Part shown: piece after piece, positions 1 through 10,163 of the stretch
Layout of the letters: every line of letters begins with the position of its first letter
Numbering within the stretch: position 1 is the first letter of the stretch
Assembly: GCA_964441235.1 (NCBI GenBank)
Contig: CAYTUQ010000009.1
Coordinates: forward strand, 1-64,000
Direction of reading: 5' to 3'
Length of the DNA stretch: 64,000 nt
DNA from: BS750m-G69 sp964441235
GTDB taxonomy: Bacteria > Fidelibacterota > UBA2242
The notes under the pieces: generated by a model
What the model saw: the letters and a program-made list of their open reading frames with translations, nothing else
Told to the model about the DNA's origin: nothing
The model's database searches: none
Program-made: the position numbers and the translations under genes

Positions 1-99
1 AGAGGAAAACCTCATTTTATGATGAAATTTGTCAAAAATACTATACCTATAAAATTGCTTATAAAATCGGGACAAAGTTCATTTCTTTAATGTTGTAAC

Positions 100-1190
100 C
101 ACATATGCTTTTTCACTTAATTTTCAAAGCTCCTTTCTTTTAAAATGCTATCTCCAGCAAAGACGTTTCTTCTGATATATTAGTATTTGATAATTCTTCT
201 TTTTGTCTTCTTTAAAAGCATTTTCCATTTCTATTTTGCTTAATTTGATATCATAAAATTTTGTCATATGATACTTTGATAAAAAACTCTTTAACTGATG
301 GTAAGCTTCGTTTAATTCTGAGAGAATCCCTTTTCTCATTTTTTTCAAATAGTTTTTCAAATTTCTTGATATTTCTTTCTCTTGTTATCTTGTTTTTTCT
401 TGCTACATCAGAATTATAACAAGCAATAAATCTTACCTCTTTTGAATATTCATTCTGCAATTCTACTGATAAATCATCATAACTAAATTCCTGAATTGCT
501 GATGCAGATTGATTCCTGTTCTATTAAGTACTTTACTAATCTCCTATTCTTCTTCTGTAATCCCATTATGTAATCTTTATCTTTACTCTTTATCCCAAAG
601 GGATCGCTACGCTGATAAATTCTATGTTCTCAAATGTCATCATACCTCTATCTCCAACAAAAACTATCTCCTTTAAGGAAAACCTTCTTTCTAAATCCTC
701 TATTACTTCCTTAACTGTGCTCTTATCTGCACAGCTGCCTTCAAAAACATAATGCTCAAATAGCTGAGTCTTCTCATTCCGTGGCCTAGCGGACTTGCTC
801 AAAAAAGAGAACTGGCAATCTATATAATAATACCTCTGGCGATTATTACGTCTTCCATTTTTTTGTGTGTCTGGAGTGACATTTGGGACATATCTTCTTT
901 GTAATTTTTTTTAACAATTTAATAAATATTCTGTAATTCACTAATAGTCAAAGAATTATGGCGATTTAAGCAACCATTTATGTCTATTAGACCTTATTCT
1001 ACTAACTGGTATCTTTACTTTTGAAGAAAGATATCTTCCTATTATTCTATCTAATCCTAATTGATTCCAAACACCTATAACAGGAAGACATAAACCGTAA
1101 TGATAGCCCTTACCTGTGGTGAATTTATTCATCCTATATTTAAATATCCAAATTATAAATTTATTTACTTTTTCCAACAATCGAACTAAA
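100..1190 (-). pseudogene. decayed IS1634/IS4-type transposase
   Basis: Three short leftward reading frames read like consecutive pieces of one DDE transposase. The piece at 956-1180 resembles the N-terminal part (YGLCLPVIGVWNQLGLDRII). The piece at 590-802 carries the catalytic-core stretch with KSARPRN, TVKEVIEDLERRFSL and VFVGDRGM, which holds one of the DDE aspartates. The piece at 148-460 resembles the lysine-rich C-terminal half with ARKNKITRERNIKKFEK. The pieces lie in different frames, and a segment seems missing between KTQL and the YVFEG motif, so the gene is dead. I could not identify terminal inverted repeats. The family assignment rests on remembered motif order, not on a search. 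The rest of this region up to about 1670 holds no convincing gene. Confidence 0.6.
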
Positions 1191-1674
1191 AATCTTGGTT
1201 AACTCAATCGCTTTTTTGACAAGCTCATCCTGTTCCTTTTTCAATCCTTAACAATCACTTACCTCGCATAATCGAAACCATAAATAACTTTCTTTAGCTT
1301 CTTTACGGCATCTCGATTAATCGAGACTATGAACAAAATCCTTCTTGCTCAATACTTCATTAGCTTTTTACTCCGTTAAATATCCTCCTTCAGATACTTA
1401 CATTATGCTCAATCTAAAGTGGATGATAACAGCGTATCTCAATAATCAACCTATTTAACGGGGCAGTTGTAGTTTGCAGCTTGCGAACCCGATGATTTTA
1501 AAAGTTGCTTCCCATACTCTATATTTACGACGGTTCTGGGTAATTTCTTAACAAAATCTCTGCATCGTTTTGCAAATCGAAATGTTCTCTCTTCCAGGTC
1601 GTATTGTTTTTGGTTTGTATTTTGGCTCATTGGTCATTTGATATTGTTTGGAATTTGGTGCTTGTAATTTGTTC

Positions 1675-1740
1675 CGAAGGAATTCCCATGACCCGCTCCG
1701 AAGGAGTCCCTTCGGGAAAGGGTCTCCTACGGAGGAAGAA
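1675..1740. repeat. GC-rich palindromic repeat cluster
   Basis: A run of short inverted units built on TCCGAAGGA and CCCTTCGGGA lies directly downstream of the TRAP receptor stop codon. Similar units lie at 2996-3065, around 53690, 54820-54910 and 56015-56080. On the leftward transcript the palindromes could form hairpins and act as an mRNA 3' end; that role is inferred. Confidence 0.55.
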
Positions 1741-1750
1741 TTTATCCTTA

Positions 1751-2761
1751 TTACTCTACGTTTTTTACTTTTTCTACAAGGGGTCCGATGAGTTCGTCCT
1801 TTGCTATTTCATCATACATTGGCTGGACTTTTTTTATGAAAGTTCCTTTATCTGGTTTATTCACTTTTACACCAGCATCTTTAAGTATTTTCATGTCCGC
1901 TTCGACTTTCTCTTCCCAGAGTTTTTTCTGGTATTCAATGGATTCATCGAGAGCTTCCTGAATGATTTTTTTATTTTCTTCTGAGAAAGTATCCCATTTC
2001 TTCTTACTTGCTAATATTACATCCATTGGAGATGCGTGTTCATCTAAAGAATAATATTTACAAACTTCATAGTGATGGGCAGAAATAATGGAAGGTGGAT
2101 TGTTTTCCGCACCATCCACTGTTCCTTGCTGGAGAGCAGTGTATAGTTCGCCCCAGGCTATAGGAGTTGGGGACGCACCAAGTGCTTTCAATAAATCAAT
2201 AGCAACCGGACTTCTCTGAACCCTTATTTTCATCCCTTTTAAATCTTCAGGAGTATTTATGGGTTTATCTTTTGTGTAAAAGCTTCTGCTGCCGGCTTCG
2301 TAATAACCAAGGCCAATCAGATCTCTTTTAGCTCCTGCTGCTAAGACTGCCTTACCTACTTCACCATTGAGGACTTTCCACTTATGTTCATAATCTCCGA
2401 AAAGATATGGCAGACCAAATATTTTCATTTCAGGAATAAACTGTTCTAAAGCACTTGAGGAAACTTTGGATAGAGTTAAGATACCCATTTGAAGCTGTTC
2501 TATCAAATCCTTTTCTTCTCCGAGCTGGGAACTTGGATAAACGTCAAGAGTAATTCTACCGCCGGACTTTTCGTTTAGTTTTTCACCCATAAAAATCATA
2601 GCCTTATGCACCGGATGTCCTGTATCCAGACAGTGTCCCATTTTCAAGGTGAGCTTCTTAGCCTTTTCACCTCCGCCTTTTCCGCAGTTTAGTCCAAGCA
2701 GAGAGATAATTGCCAGTGTAATAAAAAGATACGAACCAAACTTTTTAGTAGTATTAAACAT
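1751..2761 (-). CDS. dctP: TRAP transporter solute-binding lipoprotein (DctP family)
   Basis: Periplasmic solute receptor of a tripartite ATP-independent transporter, probably for an organic acid or sugar acid given the pectin context. A lipoprotein signal with lipobox LGLNC begins the protein, followed by DctP-family features: a GHxxDTGHPVHKA start of the mature domain, the SSQLGEEKDLIEQLQMG segment, and RVQRSPVAIDLLKALGASPTP with the arginine that usually contacts the ligand carboxylate. Length (about 336 aa) is normal. I chose the ATG at 2761 because GAGG lies 6-7 bases upstream; the ATG at 2773 has no ribosome site. It is downstream of kduD and on the same strand. The small and large membrane subunits DctQ/DctM, which normally follow, are absent: next comes a palindromic repeat and a dead transposase. 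Confidence 0.9.
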   Translation of the reverse strand: MFNTTKKFGSYLFITLAIISLLGLNCGKGGGEKAKKLTLKMGHCLDTGHPVHKAMIFMGEKLNEKSGGRITLDVYPSSQLGEEKDLIEQLQMGILTLSKVSSSALEQFIPEMKIFGLPYLFGDYEHKWKVLNGEVGKAVLAAGAKRDLIGLGYYEAGSRSFYTKDKPINTPEDLKGMKIRVQRSPVAIDLLKALGASPTPIAWGELYTALQQGTVDGAENNPPSIISAHHYEVCKYYSLDEHASPMDVILASKKKWDTFSEENKKIIQEALDESIEYQKKLWEEKVEADMKILKDAGVKVNKPDKGTFIKKVQPMYDEIAKDELIGPLVEKVKNVE

Positions 2762-2995
2762 ATAATACCTCATGGTTAAATGTTTTGGGGTTCTGCTTCA
2801 CACTTTTATTTAAAAAATCGAAATAAAAGCCAGAAATTTTTTCAACAATTCCTTTCTTTAAATAAAATAGTCATTATTTATTATTGTTAGTTACTCAATC
2901 GGGTACCTGTCTTTGGAGTTCATCCTGGTACTTTTCCTCTCTTTCACACAAACTTAGCCTCGCTACTTTATAAGTTTATAATTTACAATTTGATA

Positions 2996-3065
2996 TTTGC
3001 TCCGTGCCGAAGGAATCCCTTCCCCAAAGGGGTCCCTTCGGGACGGGATAGGAGTTCCTTTGGAA
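2996..3065. repeat. palindromic repeat cluster between kduD and dctP
   Basis: Interleaved inverted units such as CCCCAAAGGGG and GGGTCCCTTCGGGAC follow the kduD stop codon. The gap 2762-3084 otherwise holds no gene that I can see. The units resemble those at 1675-1740, so both neighbouring leftward genes end in the same kind of palindrome. Confidence 0.5.
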
Positions 3066-3084
3066 CTTTGGAACATTTTGCAAT

Positions 3085-3846
3085 CTATCGCGCCAGCCAG
3101 CCTCCATCTACTGCAACTGTATATCCCTGCATATAAGAAGAAGCTTCTGAAGCAAGAAATACAACGACACCTTTTAGATCATCAGGTGTTCCCCAACGAC
3201 CGGCCGGAATCCTGTCAAGAATTTCCTTACTTCGTACTGGATCAGCCCTTAGTGGCGCAGTGTTATCAGTAGCCATATAACCGGGAGCAATAGCATTTAC
3301 ATTGATATTATAGGAAGCTAGCTCGTTTGCCATTAACCTGGTCATACCCATAACGGCACTTTTGGATGCAGTATATGAAGGCACCAGAATACCACCCTGG
3401 AAAGAAAGCATAGAAGCTGTATTTATCACTTTCCCGCCATCACCTTGCCTAATCATCACTTTTGTCACAGCCTGGGTCAGAAAAAACAGTGTTCTCTGGT
3501 TAATGTTGATCACATCATCCCAATCTTTTTCACTAAACTCTGTAATCGGTGCCCGGCGGATAATTCCAGCATTATTAACAAGAATATCAATCCGTCCGAG
3601 TCCCTTGATTGTTTTGTCGATAATCGGCTTTACACAATCAGTAGAAATTAAATTGGCTTCAATACATATGGACTTTCTGCCAAGCGACTTAATTTGTTCT
3701 GTAGTTTCATCGGTAGGCAAAATATCTACCAAAGCAACGTCAGCACCTGCTTCCGCAAGCCCTACTGCAATTCCCTGACCTAATCCACGGGCAGCGCCAG
3801 TCACGATAGCAACTTTCTCATCGAGCCTAAATTTATCTAATATCAT
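3085..3846 (-). CDS. kduD: 2-dehydro-3-deoxy-D-gluconate 5-dehydrogenase KduD
   Basis: Short-chain dehydrogenase that reduces 3-deoxy-D-glycero-2,5-hexodiulosonate to 2-keto-3-deoxygluconate (KDG) in the cytoplasmic breakdown of unsaturated galacturonate. The N-terminus MILDKFRLDEKVAIVTG matches the KduD start, with the NAD(P) glycine motif TGAARGLGQG, the NNAG motif, the catalytic serine in NTASMLS and the YTASK active site. Length is 253 aa, usual for KduD. The ATG at 3846 is preceded by GGAGG at proper spacing; the longer frame would begin at a TTG inside that ribosome site. It lies 32 bases after kduI, clearly one operon. A second, broken kduD tail sits at 13946-14092. Confidence 0.93.
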   Translation of the reverse strand: MILDKFRLDEKVAIVTGAARGLGQGIAVGLAEAGADVALVDILPTDETTEQIKSLGRKSICIEANLISTDCVKPIIDKTIKGLGRIDILVNNAGIIRRAPITEFSEKDWDDVININQRTLFFLTQAVTKVMIRQGDGGKVINTASMLSFQGGILVPSYTASKSAVMGMTRLMANELASYNINVNAIAPGYMATDNTAPLRADPVRSKEILDRIPAGRWGTPDDLKGVVVFLASEASSYMQGYTVAVDGGWLAR

Positions 3847-3878
3847 TTTTCCCTCCAATTTTATACTTATAACTCTGA

Positions 3879-4715
3879 TTATTTTAATATACCCATTTCA
3901 ACATTATCCATATCGTCAAATTCCTGGTTTTCACCACCCATTCCCCAGATAAAGGAATAATTGCTTATCCCTGCACCTGAATGGATTGACCAGCTTGGAG
4001 AGACTACAGCCTGGCGATTCCTGATAACAATATGGCGTGTTTCATCTGGCTTTCCCATTAGGTGAAATACCACAGCATTGTCTTTTATATCAAAATAAAG
4101 ATATACTTCCATTCTTCGTTCATGGGTATGAGCTGGCATTGTGTTCCAGACACTTCCTTCTGCTAATTCAGTAAAGCCCATTACTAATTGACAACTTTTA
4201 ATACCTTTTGGATGTATATATTTATAAATGGTTCGTTCATTGCTTTCTTTCTGTGAACCTACATGTACAGATTCTGCATCAGATATTTTTGCATGTGTTG
4301 TTGGGTAATCCTTATGTGCGGGATAACTTAAAATATAAAAATATGCCGGATTATCAGGAATTACACTCTCAAATTCAATCAATTTACTACCACGTCCAAT
4401 ATAAAGCCCGTCTTTTCTTTCCATATCATAATGTTGACCATCTACAGTTACGATGCCCTTTTCTCCAATATTAATGACACCTACTTCACGCCTTTGAGCG
4501 AAATAATCAGATGCTAATTCTTTTGCTGATGATATAATAAGCTTCTCTCTTGACGGTACTGCTGAACCTATAATCGCACGATCTAGTTCAGAATAACATA
4601 ATTCCACTTTCCCTGGTATAAATAAAGTATCGACTAAAAAAATATCGCGAAGTTCTTTGGCATTCATTCGCTCAAATTGCTCGGCACTAATAGAATAATA
4701 AGTTTTAATAGACAT
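3879..4715 (-). CDS. kduI: 5-dehydro-4-deoxy-D-glucuronate isomerase KduI
   Basis: Cytoplasmic cupin isomerase converting 5-keto-4-deoxyuronate, the product of unsaturated oligogalacturonate cleavage, into the substrate of KduD. The zinc-site motif is visible as PAHTHERRMEVYLYF, with a later histidine in SPSWSIHSGAG. Starting at the ATG at 4715, with GGAGGA seven bases upstream, gives 278 aa, the length of the E. coli enzyme; the longer frame to 4739 would run through this ribosome site. First gene of the kduI-kduD(-dctP) transcript. An inverted repeat that fits a GntR/FCD operator lies about 90 bases upstream (4805-4815). Confidence 0.95.
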   Translation of the reverse strand: MSIKTYYSISAEQFERMNAKELRDIFLVDTLFIPGKVELCYSELDRAIIGSAVPSREKLIISSAKELASDYFAQRREVGVINIGEKGIVTVDGQHYDMERKDGLYIGRGSKLIEFESVIPDNPAYFYILSYPAHKDYPTTHAKISDAESVHVGSQKESNERTIYKYIHPKGIKSCQLVMGFTELAEGSVWNTMPAHTHERRMEVYLYFDIKDNAVVFHLMGKPDETRHIVIRNRQAVVSPSWSIHSGAGISNYSFIWGMGGENQEFDDMDNVEMGILK

Positions 4716-5129
4716 TGGTTTCCTCCAATTAGTTTGCAATTAACTAAAAATTAATGTGTTTTAGTTTGACCTTCATATTTACTCTATATTTTCTTATTGA
4801 TAATATGTCATACATGACATGCTGTATAAACTATAAAATTCTCCCATATTTCCAAATACTTTTAACCAACATTAAATCAAAATTTCATCTTAGAAGCAAT
4901 ATTTCTCTTGTGGATGTTTTTTACTCCATATCGACGGGTCAGGACTTAGTAGATTACAACTGTTGAAACCACCCGAATTCATTGTGAATATCCTGTAATA
5001 GATTGATAATATCGATTTCATCTTTCCAACAGGCAATTACATCAATACCAAAAATTTAAAGAAATCCGCAGTGCTTATTATTTACAAAGAAATTTATACA
5101 AACCCAATTAATTGCACACATCCATATTA
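4716..5129 (-). promoter_or_regulatory. kduI upstream region with candidate GntR/FCD operator at 4805-4815
   Basis: Gene-free AT-rich gap of about 410 bases. At 4804-4820 the sequence reads ATGTCAT-AC-ATGACAT, two 7-base arms in inverted orientation. Inside it, ATGTCATACAT fits the GT-N3-AC core known for FadR/FCD-type GntR operators. Related sites stand before the KDPG aldolase gene (10164-10174) and before the locus's own gntR (48472-48482). Binding by that regulator is inferred. The remaining part of the gap shows no gene or clear terminator. Confidence 0.5.
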
Positions 5130-7529
5130 TTATCCATCTCCAGAATCAGTTTCTACATTGCGAAATTCTTTATTTTCAAGAACTTTGATATCTATCTTTT
5201 GTCTGGCAATTGAAAGAGATTCGTTGTAAAGAGCTTCTAGATTTCCCAGATCAAAGTTCGCACCTTTTCGGATAAATATGGGAATCTTATAAACTGGAAC
5301 TTCTATACTAATCCACTTCCCCCCTTGATAAACCTTTTCAGGGTTCCAAGCATCAATCCAACGTTCTCCGGCAGGTAAATAGAGGGGGTGAGTAGTTACC
5401 CCTTTTTGACAAATAGGAGATACAAGAATATCTTGCCCATATAGAAAAGTTTGCCAATCTTTCCAAGCCTCCTCTTGAACGGGATAAATTAAAAAGAGAG
5501 GCCTAACTATCGGTAATCCTGTTTCCTGAGCAATTTCCGCATGCTTATACGAATAATCCACCAGTTGATCGTGTAGCTTCGCATATAAACGCCAAACTGC
5601 TATCAATTCTGCATCATAGTGAGGCTCTTTTTTCATATCCCAAAATCCCCTGTCTTCAGTTGGTCCAACTTCCATTAATGGGCAAAAAGCTCCGAAAGCA
5701 AGCCATCGAGCACAAACTTCTCTGTCTAAATCACCCTGCCAGTAGCCACCAATATCTGAACCCCAGATTGGATATCCCATTATTGCAGATCTTTGCACTG
5801 CTATAATCGCACAACGTAACCCTTCAGGAAGAGACCCAATATCTCCACCCCAGAAACCACTGTACCTGCTACTTCCCGTATACCCTGCTCTTGGAAATAG
5901 CATAAAATTATCATTATGAAACTTTTTACAAATTCCATATGTAGTCCTAACATATTGTACAGGATAGTTAGTTCTGTTTTCCCTTGCAGTTCGGCCATCA
6001 AATACCCTAACATCTCGAGTTTCCGGAACAATTTCTTCACTTCTATCAAGTTTAAATCCATCTACTCCATCTTCCAATACTTTTCTTAAACCATTTTCCT
6101 GCCACCATTTACAGGCATCAGGATTTGTAAAATCTATCAAAATACGTGGAGACAATTTTTTTACTAATGATCGAATTTCTTTGGCGGAGTTTGCTGATTC
6201 TATTAGTTCTTTTATTTTACCCCTTGCCATTTTAACAGCCTCAGTATCATTTTCATCAAAATTTTCGTAACCCAGGCCTTTCATTGCGCTATTTAGACCC
6301 CGTGAATTTAAACAATCAACCCAAGCAACCAATTTTGGTTTAACATTGGTTAAAAGGTGATTAAAATCATGTATCTGTTTCGCTTCTTTAATATCCCATG
6401 AAGCCATTTTCTTTGAAGGCAAAAAATACTCATTTTGAATAGCTGTATCTGCCATATTTCCCATTATCCATGGTGCTATCCAGAGCATAAACTTAATATT
6501 TTTATTATGTAACCAATCAATCATTTCATTAACATTAGGAAACCTTTTCGGGTCCCATTTGAAATCACTGTAACCATACGGACCAACAGCCCAGGGACGA
6601 TCTACCCAATATGCACCACAGGGAATATCCAGAGCTTCCATCATAAGAATATCTTCAACTACCATACTATTATAAGAAGCCTCAACTTGTGTGCCGTCGA
6701 AATACTTTTCTAAATTAGAATGGTTATCTCTCCAGCGCCATGGCCTAAAAGCCCACTTTGGTGGTACAATTGTTGGTCCGACATTCAAAGAATGAGCCCG
6801 TACAATAGGGGCTAATTCCGGAGCAGTATATAATATTGCATGGAGCTCTGAACCTTCAAAAAATATCTGTACTTTATTGGAATCTTGATTGCAGAAATCA
6901 TAATGACCCGGCCATGTCCCTTCAACAAATAGTCCATATCCTCGAGAGGATATATAAAACGGACAATATAGCGAAAGACTGGGCTTGATAATCATATCAA
7001 CAGTTTGGCCTCTTAAATTCATCGCAGCAGTTATACCCTTTTGCCAGGATTTTCTCTGATCTCCATCAACTGTTCGCTCAAATAATCCTGTGAAAAACTC
7101 ATCTGATATTGCATCAAAAGAAAAACCCCATCCGAGTATGTCATTCTCTTGATTAGCTTCAAATGAAACTGTTAGCTGGTGACCGCCAAAGCTTTCTATT
7201 ATTCCTTTTTTATATTGAAGATGCAGTTGTACATTCTTATCATATATATTCCATTCCGCTACAAACTGCCCCGGCGTATCAACAATATTATCTGGTTCTT
7301 CATCAACCCAAAAGCGACCTTCTTCCCCTTCAAAATAAAATAGCCCATTTGACGTACCTACAATCCTGAGAGGTTCTTTTAAACAAGGATCATCAATTGT
7401 AATTATAGGTACACCTTTTTGAACGGAATAGGAGATATTGATTTTTGACGAATTGCCACATCTGAAAAGAAAAAGACTGAATGAGACAAAAAGAAAAACG
7501 ATGCTTTTTACTTTTCCTAATCTTTTCAT
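5130..7529 (-). CDS. GH31 family alpha-glycosidase (alpha-xylosidase-like), lipoprotein
   Basis: Retaining alpha-glycosidase of family GH31, probably removing alpha-xylosyl or alpha-glucosyl side groups. The protein starts with a lipoprotein signal (lipobox LFRC), then an N-terminal beta-sandwich, the (beta/alpha)8 barrel beginning near PPKWAFRPWRWRD, and a C-terminal beta domain. The nucleophile is the Asp of GFKLDRSEE (about residue 494) and the acid/base is the Asp of FWGGDIGS (about residue 561); IWGSDIGGYW is a further family motif. The ATG at 7529 has GGAG upstream; the longer frame starts at a TTG in that site. An insertion rich in charged residues (about residues 375-455) splits the barrel before the nucleophile strand. 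Surface or periplasmic anchoring follows from the lipobox. It follows the GH28 gene by 184 bases. Confidence 0.88.
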   Translation of the reverse strand: MKRLGKVKSIVFLFVSFSLFLFRCGNSSKINISYSVQKGVPIITIDDPCLKEPLRIVGTSNGLFYFEGEEGRFWVDEEPDNIVDTPGQFVAEWNIYDKNVQLHLQYKKGIIESFGGHQLTVSFEANQENDILGWGFSFDAISDEFFTGLFERTVDGDQRKSWQKGITAAMNLRGQTVDMIIKPSLSLYCPFYISSRGYGLFVEGTWPGHYDFCNQDSNKVQIFFEGSELHAILYTAPELAPIVRAHSLNVGPTIVPPKWAFRPWRWRDNHSNLEKYFDGTQVEASYNSMVVEDILMMEALDIPCGAYWVDRPWAVGPYGYSDFKWDPKRFPNVNEMIDWLHNKNIKFMLWIAPWIMGNMADTAIQNEYFLPSKKMASWDIKEAKQIHDFNHLLTNVKPKLVAWVDCLNSRGLNSAMKGLGYENFDENDTEAVKMARGKIKELIESANSAKEIRSLVKKLSPRILIDFTNPDACKWWQENGLRKVLEDGVDGFKLDRSEEIVPETRDVRVFDGRTARENRTNYPVQYVRTTYGICKKFHNDNFMLFPRAGYTGSSRYSGFWGGDIGSLPEGLRCAIIAVQRSAIMGYPIWGSDIGGYWQGDLDREVCARWLAFGAFCPLMEVGPTEDRGFWDMKKEPHYDAELIAVWRLYAKLHDQLVDYSYKHAEIAQETGLPIVRPLFLIYPVQEEAWKDWQTFLYGQDILVSPICQKGVTTHPLYLPAGERWIDAWNPEKVYQGGKWISIEVPVYKIPIFIRKGANFDLGNLEALYNESLSIARQKIDIKVLENKEFRNVETDSGDG

Positions 7530-7713
7530 ATTACTCTCCAATCTGTTTATAGATATTTAATCTAATTAAGTAATTCAACAATGAAAAATGTAATCGAAGT
7601 ATTTTTTATTCTCATTCAAATAGAACTTACTTTCCAACTAAGTAGAAACACTTAGAATAAGATACTTATTAACAAACATAATGAGACAATTATTTATGCA
7701 ACTTATCTTTTTT

Positions 7714-9432
7714 CTATTTCAAAATAATATCTTTCGATTTCACATTTTTGTCAAATTTTATCTTTCCCTTAATATCCGATTTATCAATTCCTTTTAATTG
7801 AATATTACCAGTTTTTTCGCCTTCTAACTTTATAAAAACCTCTTTTTGTTCTGGAAATTCCACCTTTTGCAATGAAATATCACTACAGTTATAAAGTTTA
7901 AAAACAGGACTTTTTTCTGGAATAATAGTTACATCGTTAAAACTAATCTTCTCTGCTTCAATACATGTTATTCCTTTATCGGCAGAAATAAAAACATTGT
8001 CTAACTCGATTTCCCTTATTGGCATTTCTGGCAAGCCACGCAGTAACATCGCTCTATCAGCACCTTCACAGATTACATTTTTAATATAGATTTTTTGAAA
8101 ACGGGGCGTTCCTTCATCTACAGGAAATTCTTTCTCTACCATCTCAATGTAATCTTGTTCATCCCCATTATCTTCTACAATTGGTGGCTGATAGTCATAG
8201 TACATATTAAACCTTATTGCTTCTGTTGGAATATCTTTCATCAAAATATTCTGAATATAAATGTTCTCAACAATACCACCACGACCACGTGTAGTTTTAA
8301 ACCGCAACCCAACATCTGTACCGAGAAACATACAATCGTGGACTGCTATATTACGTACACCTCCCGACATTTCACTACCAACTGTAAACCCACCGTGTCC
8401 ATGGTAAACGATACAATCAGCAATAATAATATTTTCACTTGGTTTACCTCTTTGTCTACCATATTCATTCTTTCCAGACTTCAAGCAAATAGCATCATCC
8501 CCAACATCAAATCTACATTTATACACAACTACATTTTTACATGATTCTATATCCAATCCGTCACCATTCTGAGCATAATAAGGATTTCTAACAATTATAT
8601 TACGAATAACCATATCTTCACACATCAATGGGTGAATATTCCATGCAGGAGAATTTTGGAAGGTAGGTCCATCCAGTAAAACTCTCTTACATTGGACCAG
8701 CCCAACCATCACTGGACGCAAATATTCTCTCGCAGCTTCATACTCTTCTAAAGATACATCTTGTTTCTTTGAAAGTTCTTTTATCAGTTCCTCACCATGT
8801 AGCACCTCTTCTGAAGACCACCAAATATTTCTCTTTTCATTCACTGCACCACCTGATTTTACAAGCTCTTGCCACTGGTGTTCTGTTAGCTTGAATTTCT
8901 TAACAGGTCGCCAGGCTTCTCCAGAACCATCAATAACACCTTGTCCAGTAATTGCGATATTTTCAAGGTTAAAACCGCTAATCGGAGACGTACATCGAAC
9001 ACGAGGTATACCTTCCCAGCTAGTTCGGATAATAGGATAATCCTCAAATCTTTTACTAAATATAATTATTGCACCCTTTTGCAAGTGTAAATTGACATTA
9101 CTTTCAAGTTTTATAGAACCAGTAAGCCACATTCCGGGCGGCACAATAACTTTTCCTCCACCCGCTTCTGCACATGCTTGAATTGCTTTATTAAAGGCAT
9201 CACTGTTTTTTGTATGCCCATTACCGATAGCACCAAAATCAACAATACTAAATACATTATCAGGAAATTCCGGTATATCAATTTCTGGCATAGCAAATGG
9301 CAACCCTGATGTGTATTCAGCAACTTGTTTGTCAATTTTTGCATACGTATAATTTATTCCTGACACTATACCCAGGATAAACAAAATAACACATACCTTT
9401 AGTTTATTTTTATTCATTATAATTCTCATCAT
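7714..9432 (-). CDS. GH28 polygalacturonase-type glycoside hydrolase
   Basis: Inverting pectin hydrolase with a right-handed beta-helix. An N-terminal signal peptide (hydrophobic VCVILFILGIVSG) is followed by the GH28 entry motif FGAIGNGHTKNSDAFNKAI and the catalytic motifs NGDGLD, DVGDDAICLKSG (two catalytic Asp), GHGGFTVGSEMSGG and the substrate-binding RFKT in GLRFKTTRG. About 572 aa, longer than simple GH28 enzymes because of an insert (about 170-220) rich in charged residues. It has no sorting domain, so it is probably periplasmic. The ATG at 9432 lies behind GAGGGTG. Only 13 bases separate it from the upstream KDPG aldolase gene, so the two are co-transcribed. Exo- versus endo-action cannot be decided from sequence. 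Confidence 0.9.
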   Translation of the reverse strand: MMRIIMNKNKLKVCVILFILGIVSGINYTYAKIDKQVAEYTSGLPFAMPEIDIPEFPDNVFSIVDFGAIGNGHTKNSDAFNKAIQACAEAGGGKVIVPPGMWLTGSIKLESNVNLHLQKGAIIIFSKRFEDYPIIRTSWEGIPRVRCTSPISGFNLENIAITGQGVIDGSGEAWRPVKKFKLTEHQWQELVKSGGAVNEKRNIWWSSEEVLHGEELIKELSKKQDVSLEEYEAAREYLRPVMVGLVQCKRVLLDGPTFQNSPAWNIHPLMCEDMVIRNIIVRNPYYAQNGDGLDIESCKNVVVYKCRFDVGDDAICLKSGKNEYGRQRGKPSENIIIADCIVYHGHGGFTVGSEMSGGVRNIAVHDCMFLGTDVGLRFKTTRGRGGIVENIYIQNILMKDIPTEAIRFNMYYDYQPPIVEDNGDEQDYIEMVEKEFPVDEGTPRFQKIYIKNVICEGADRAMLLRGLPEMPIREIELDNVFISADKGITCIEAEKISFNDVTIIPEKSPVFKLYNCSDISLQKVEFPEQKEVFIKLEGEKTGNIQLKGIDKSDIKGKIKFDKNVKSKDIILK

Positions 9433-9445
9433 TTTCACCCTCAAC

Positions 9446-10129
9446 TCAATTTTGATAATTTTTTATTATTCCCTTCCACTTGAGCGCCTCATCTCGCATT
9501 TTCTCAGGTTCATCAATTAATCTCGTTAGTGCCGAACCGCAAATAATTCCATCCGGGTCCCACTGAATAATTTCACGCAGATTACTAAGGGAGATACCAC
9601 CTGTATAGACAATATTCAATCCCTTGAAAGCGCTCTTCCATGGTTTTGATAACGATATAAATGTAATTTTCTCTGTCGCAGCAGGAAAAAGTTTATATAT
9701 CCATTGATAGGGGTACTTTTCTCGTAACGCTTCAAAATCACATTGGTAAAGTTCCGCTTTCTGGACCAACTGTTTTCCCGCATCTCCAAGTCCCCCGGGT
9801 ATGCACATGATATCGTTTTCAACGCAGCGTTCGACCACACCGGGGATATAATCTGCCGAAACAATTCCTGCCACGCCGGATCCAATCGCCTCGATTGCCT
9901 GTTTTTGAGTCATGACAGTTCCAGCAAGAATATGCGCATCGGGATATTTTTCCAACGTTGCCCTAATTCCCTCCAAAGCGATTTCTGTCCGAAATGCAAT
10001 TTCCAACACTATTCCCATAGGGGATAGTACTTCATAAGCTGTGATACAATTCTCCACACTTTTAGGGGTAAGTAACGCAATCAGTTGGTGCTCTTTTAAA
10101 ATATTGAATGCTTTTTCAGACTTTTTCAT
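9446..10129 (-). CDS. eda: KDPG aldolase (2-dehydro-3-deoxyphosphogluconate aldolase)
   Basis: Class I aldolase that splits 2-keto-3-deoxy-6-phosphogluconate into pyruvate and glyceraldehyde-3-phosphate, the last step of uronate breakdown. Family motifs are visible: LEIAFRTE with the catalytic Glu, AGTVMTQKQA, the Schiff-base lysine in YKLFPA (about residue 146) and YTGGIS. The start at 10129 (ATG, GAGAG upstream) gives 227 aa; the upstream GTG at 10144 sits directly against AGGAG and is less likely. The protein is a little longer than the 210-215 aa typical of bacterial Eda, owing to a segment before the lysine motif (CDFEALREKYPYQW). It heads the eda-GH28 transcript, and a candidate operator lies 35 bases upstream. 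KDG kinase, which supplies its substrate, is not in the window. Confidence 0.92.
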   Translation of the reverse strand: MKKSEKAFNILKEHQLIALLTPKSVENCITAYEVLSPMGIVLEIAFRTEIALEGIRATLEKYPDAHILAGTVMTQKQAIEAIGSGVAGIVSADYIPGVVERCVENDIMCIPGGLGDAGKQLVQKAELYQCDFEALREKYPYQWIYKLFPAATEKITFISLSKPWKSAFKGLNIVYTGGISLSNLREIIQWDPDGIICGSALTRLIDEPEKMRDEALKWKGIIKNYQN

Positions 10130-10163
10130 GATATTTTCTCTCACTCCTATGTTTTTCTGTGTT

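Noticed and set aside
1604..1984. 126-aa plus-strand frame
   Set aside because: Overlaps the C-terminal part of dctP and the palindromic repeats, with no domain features.
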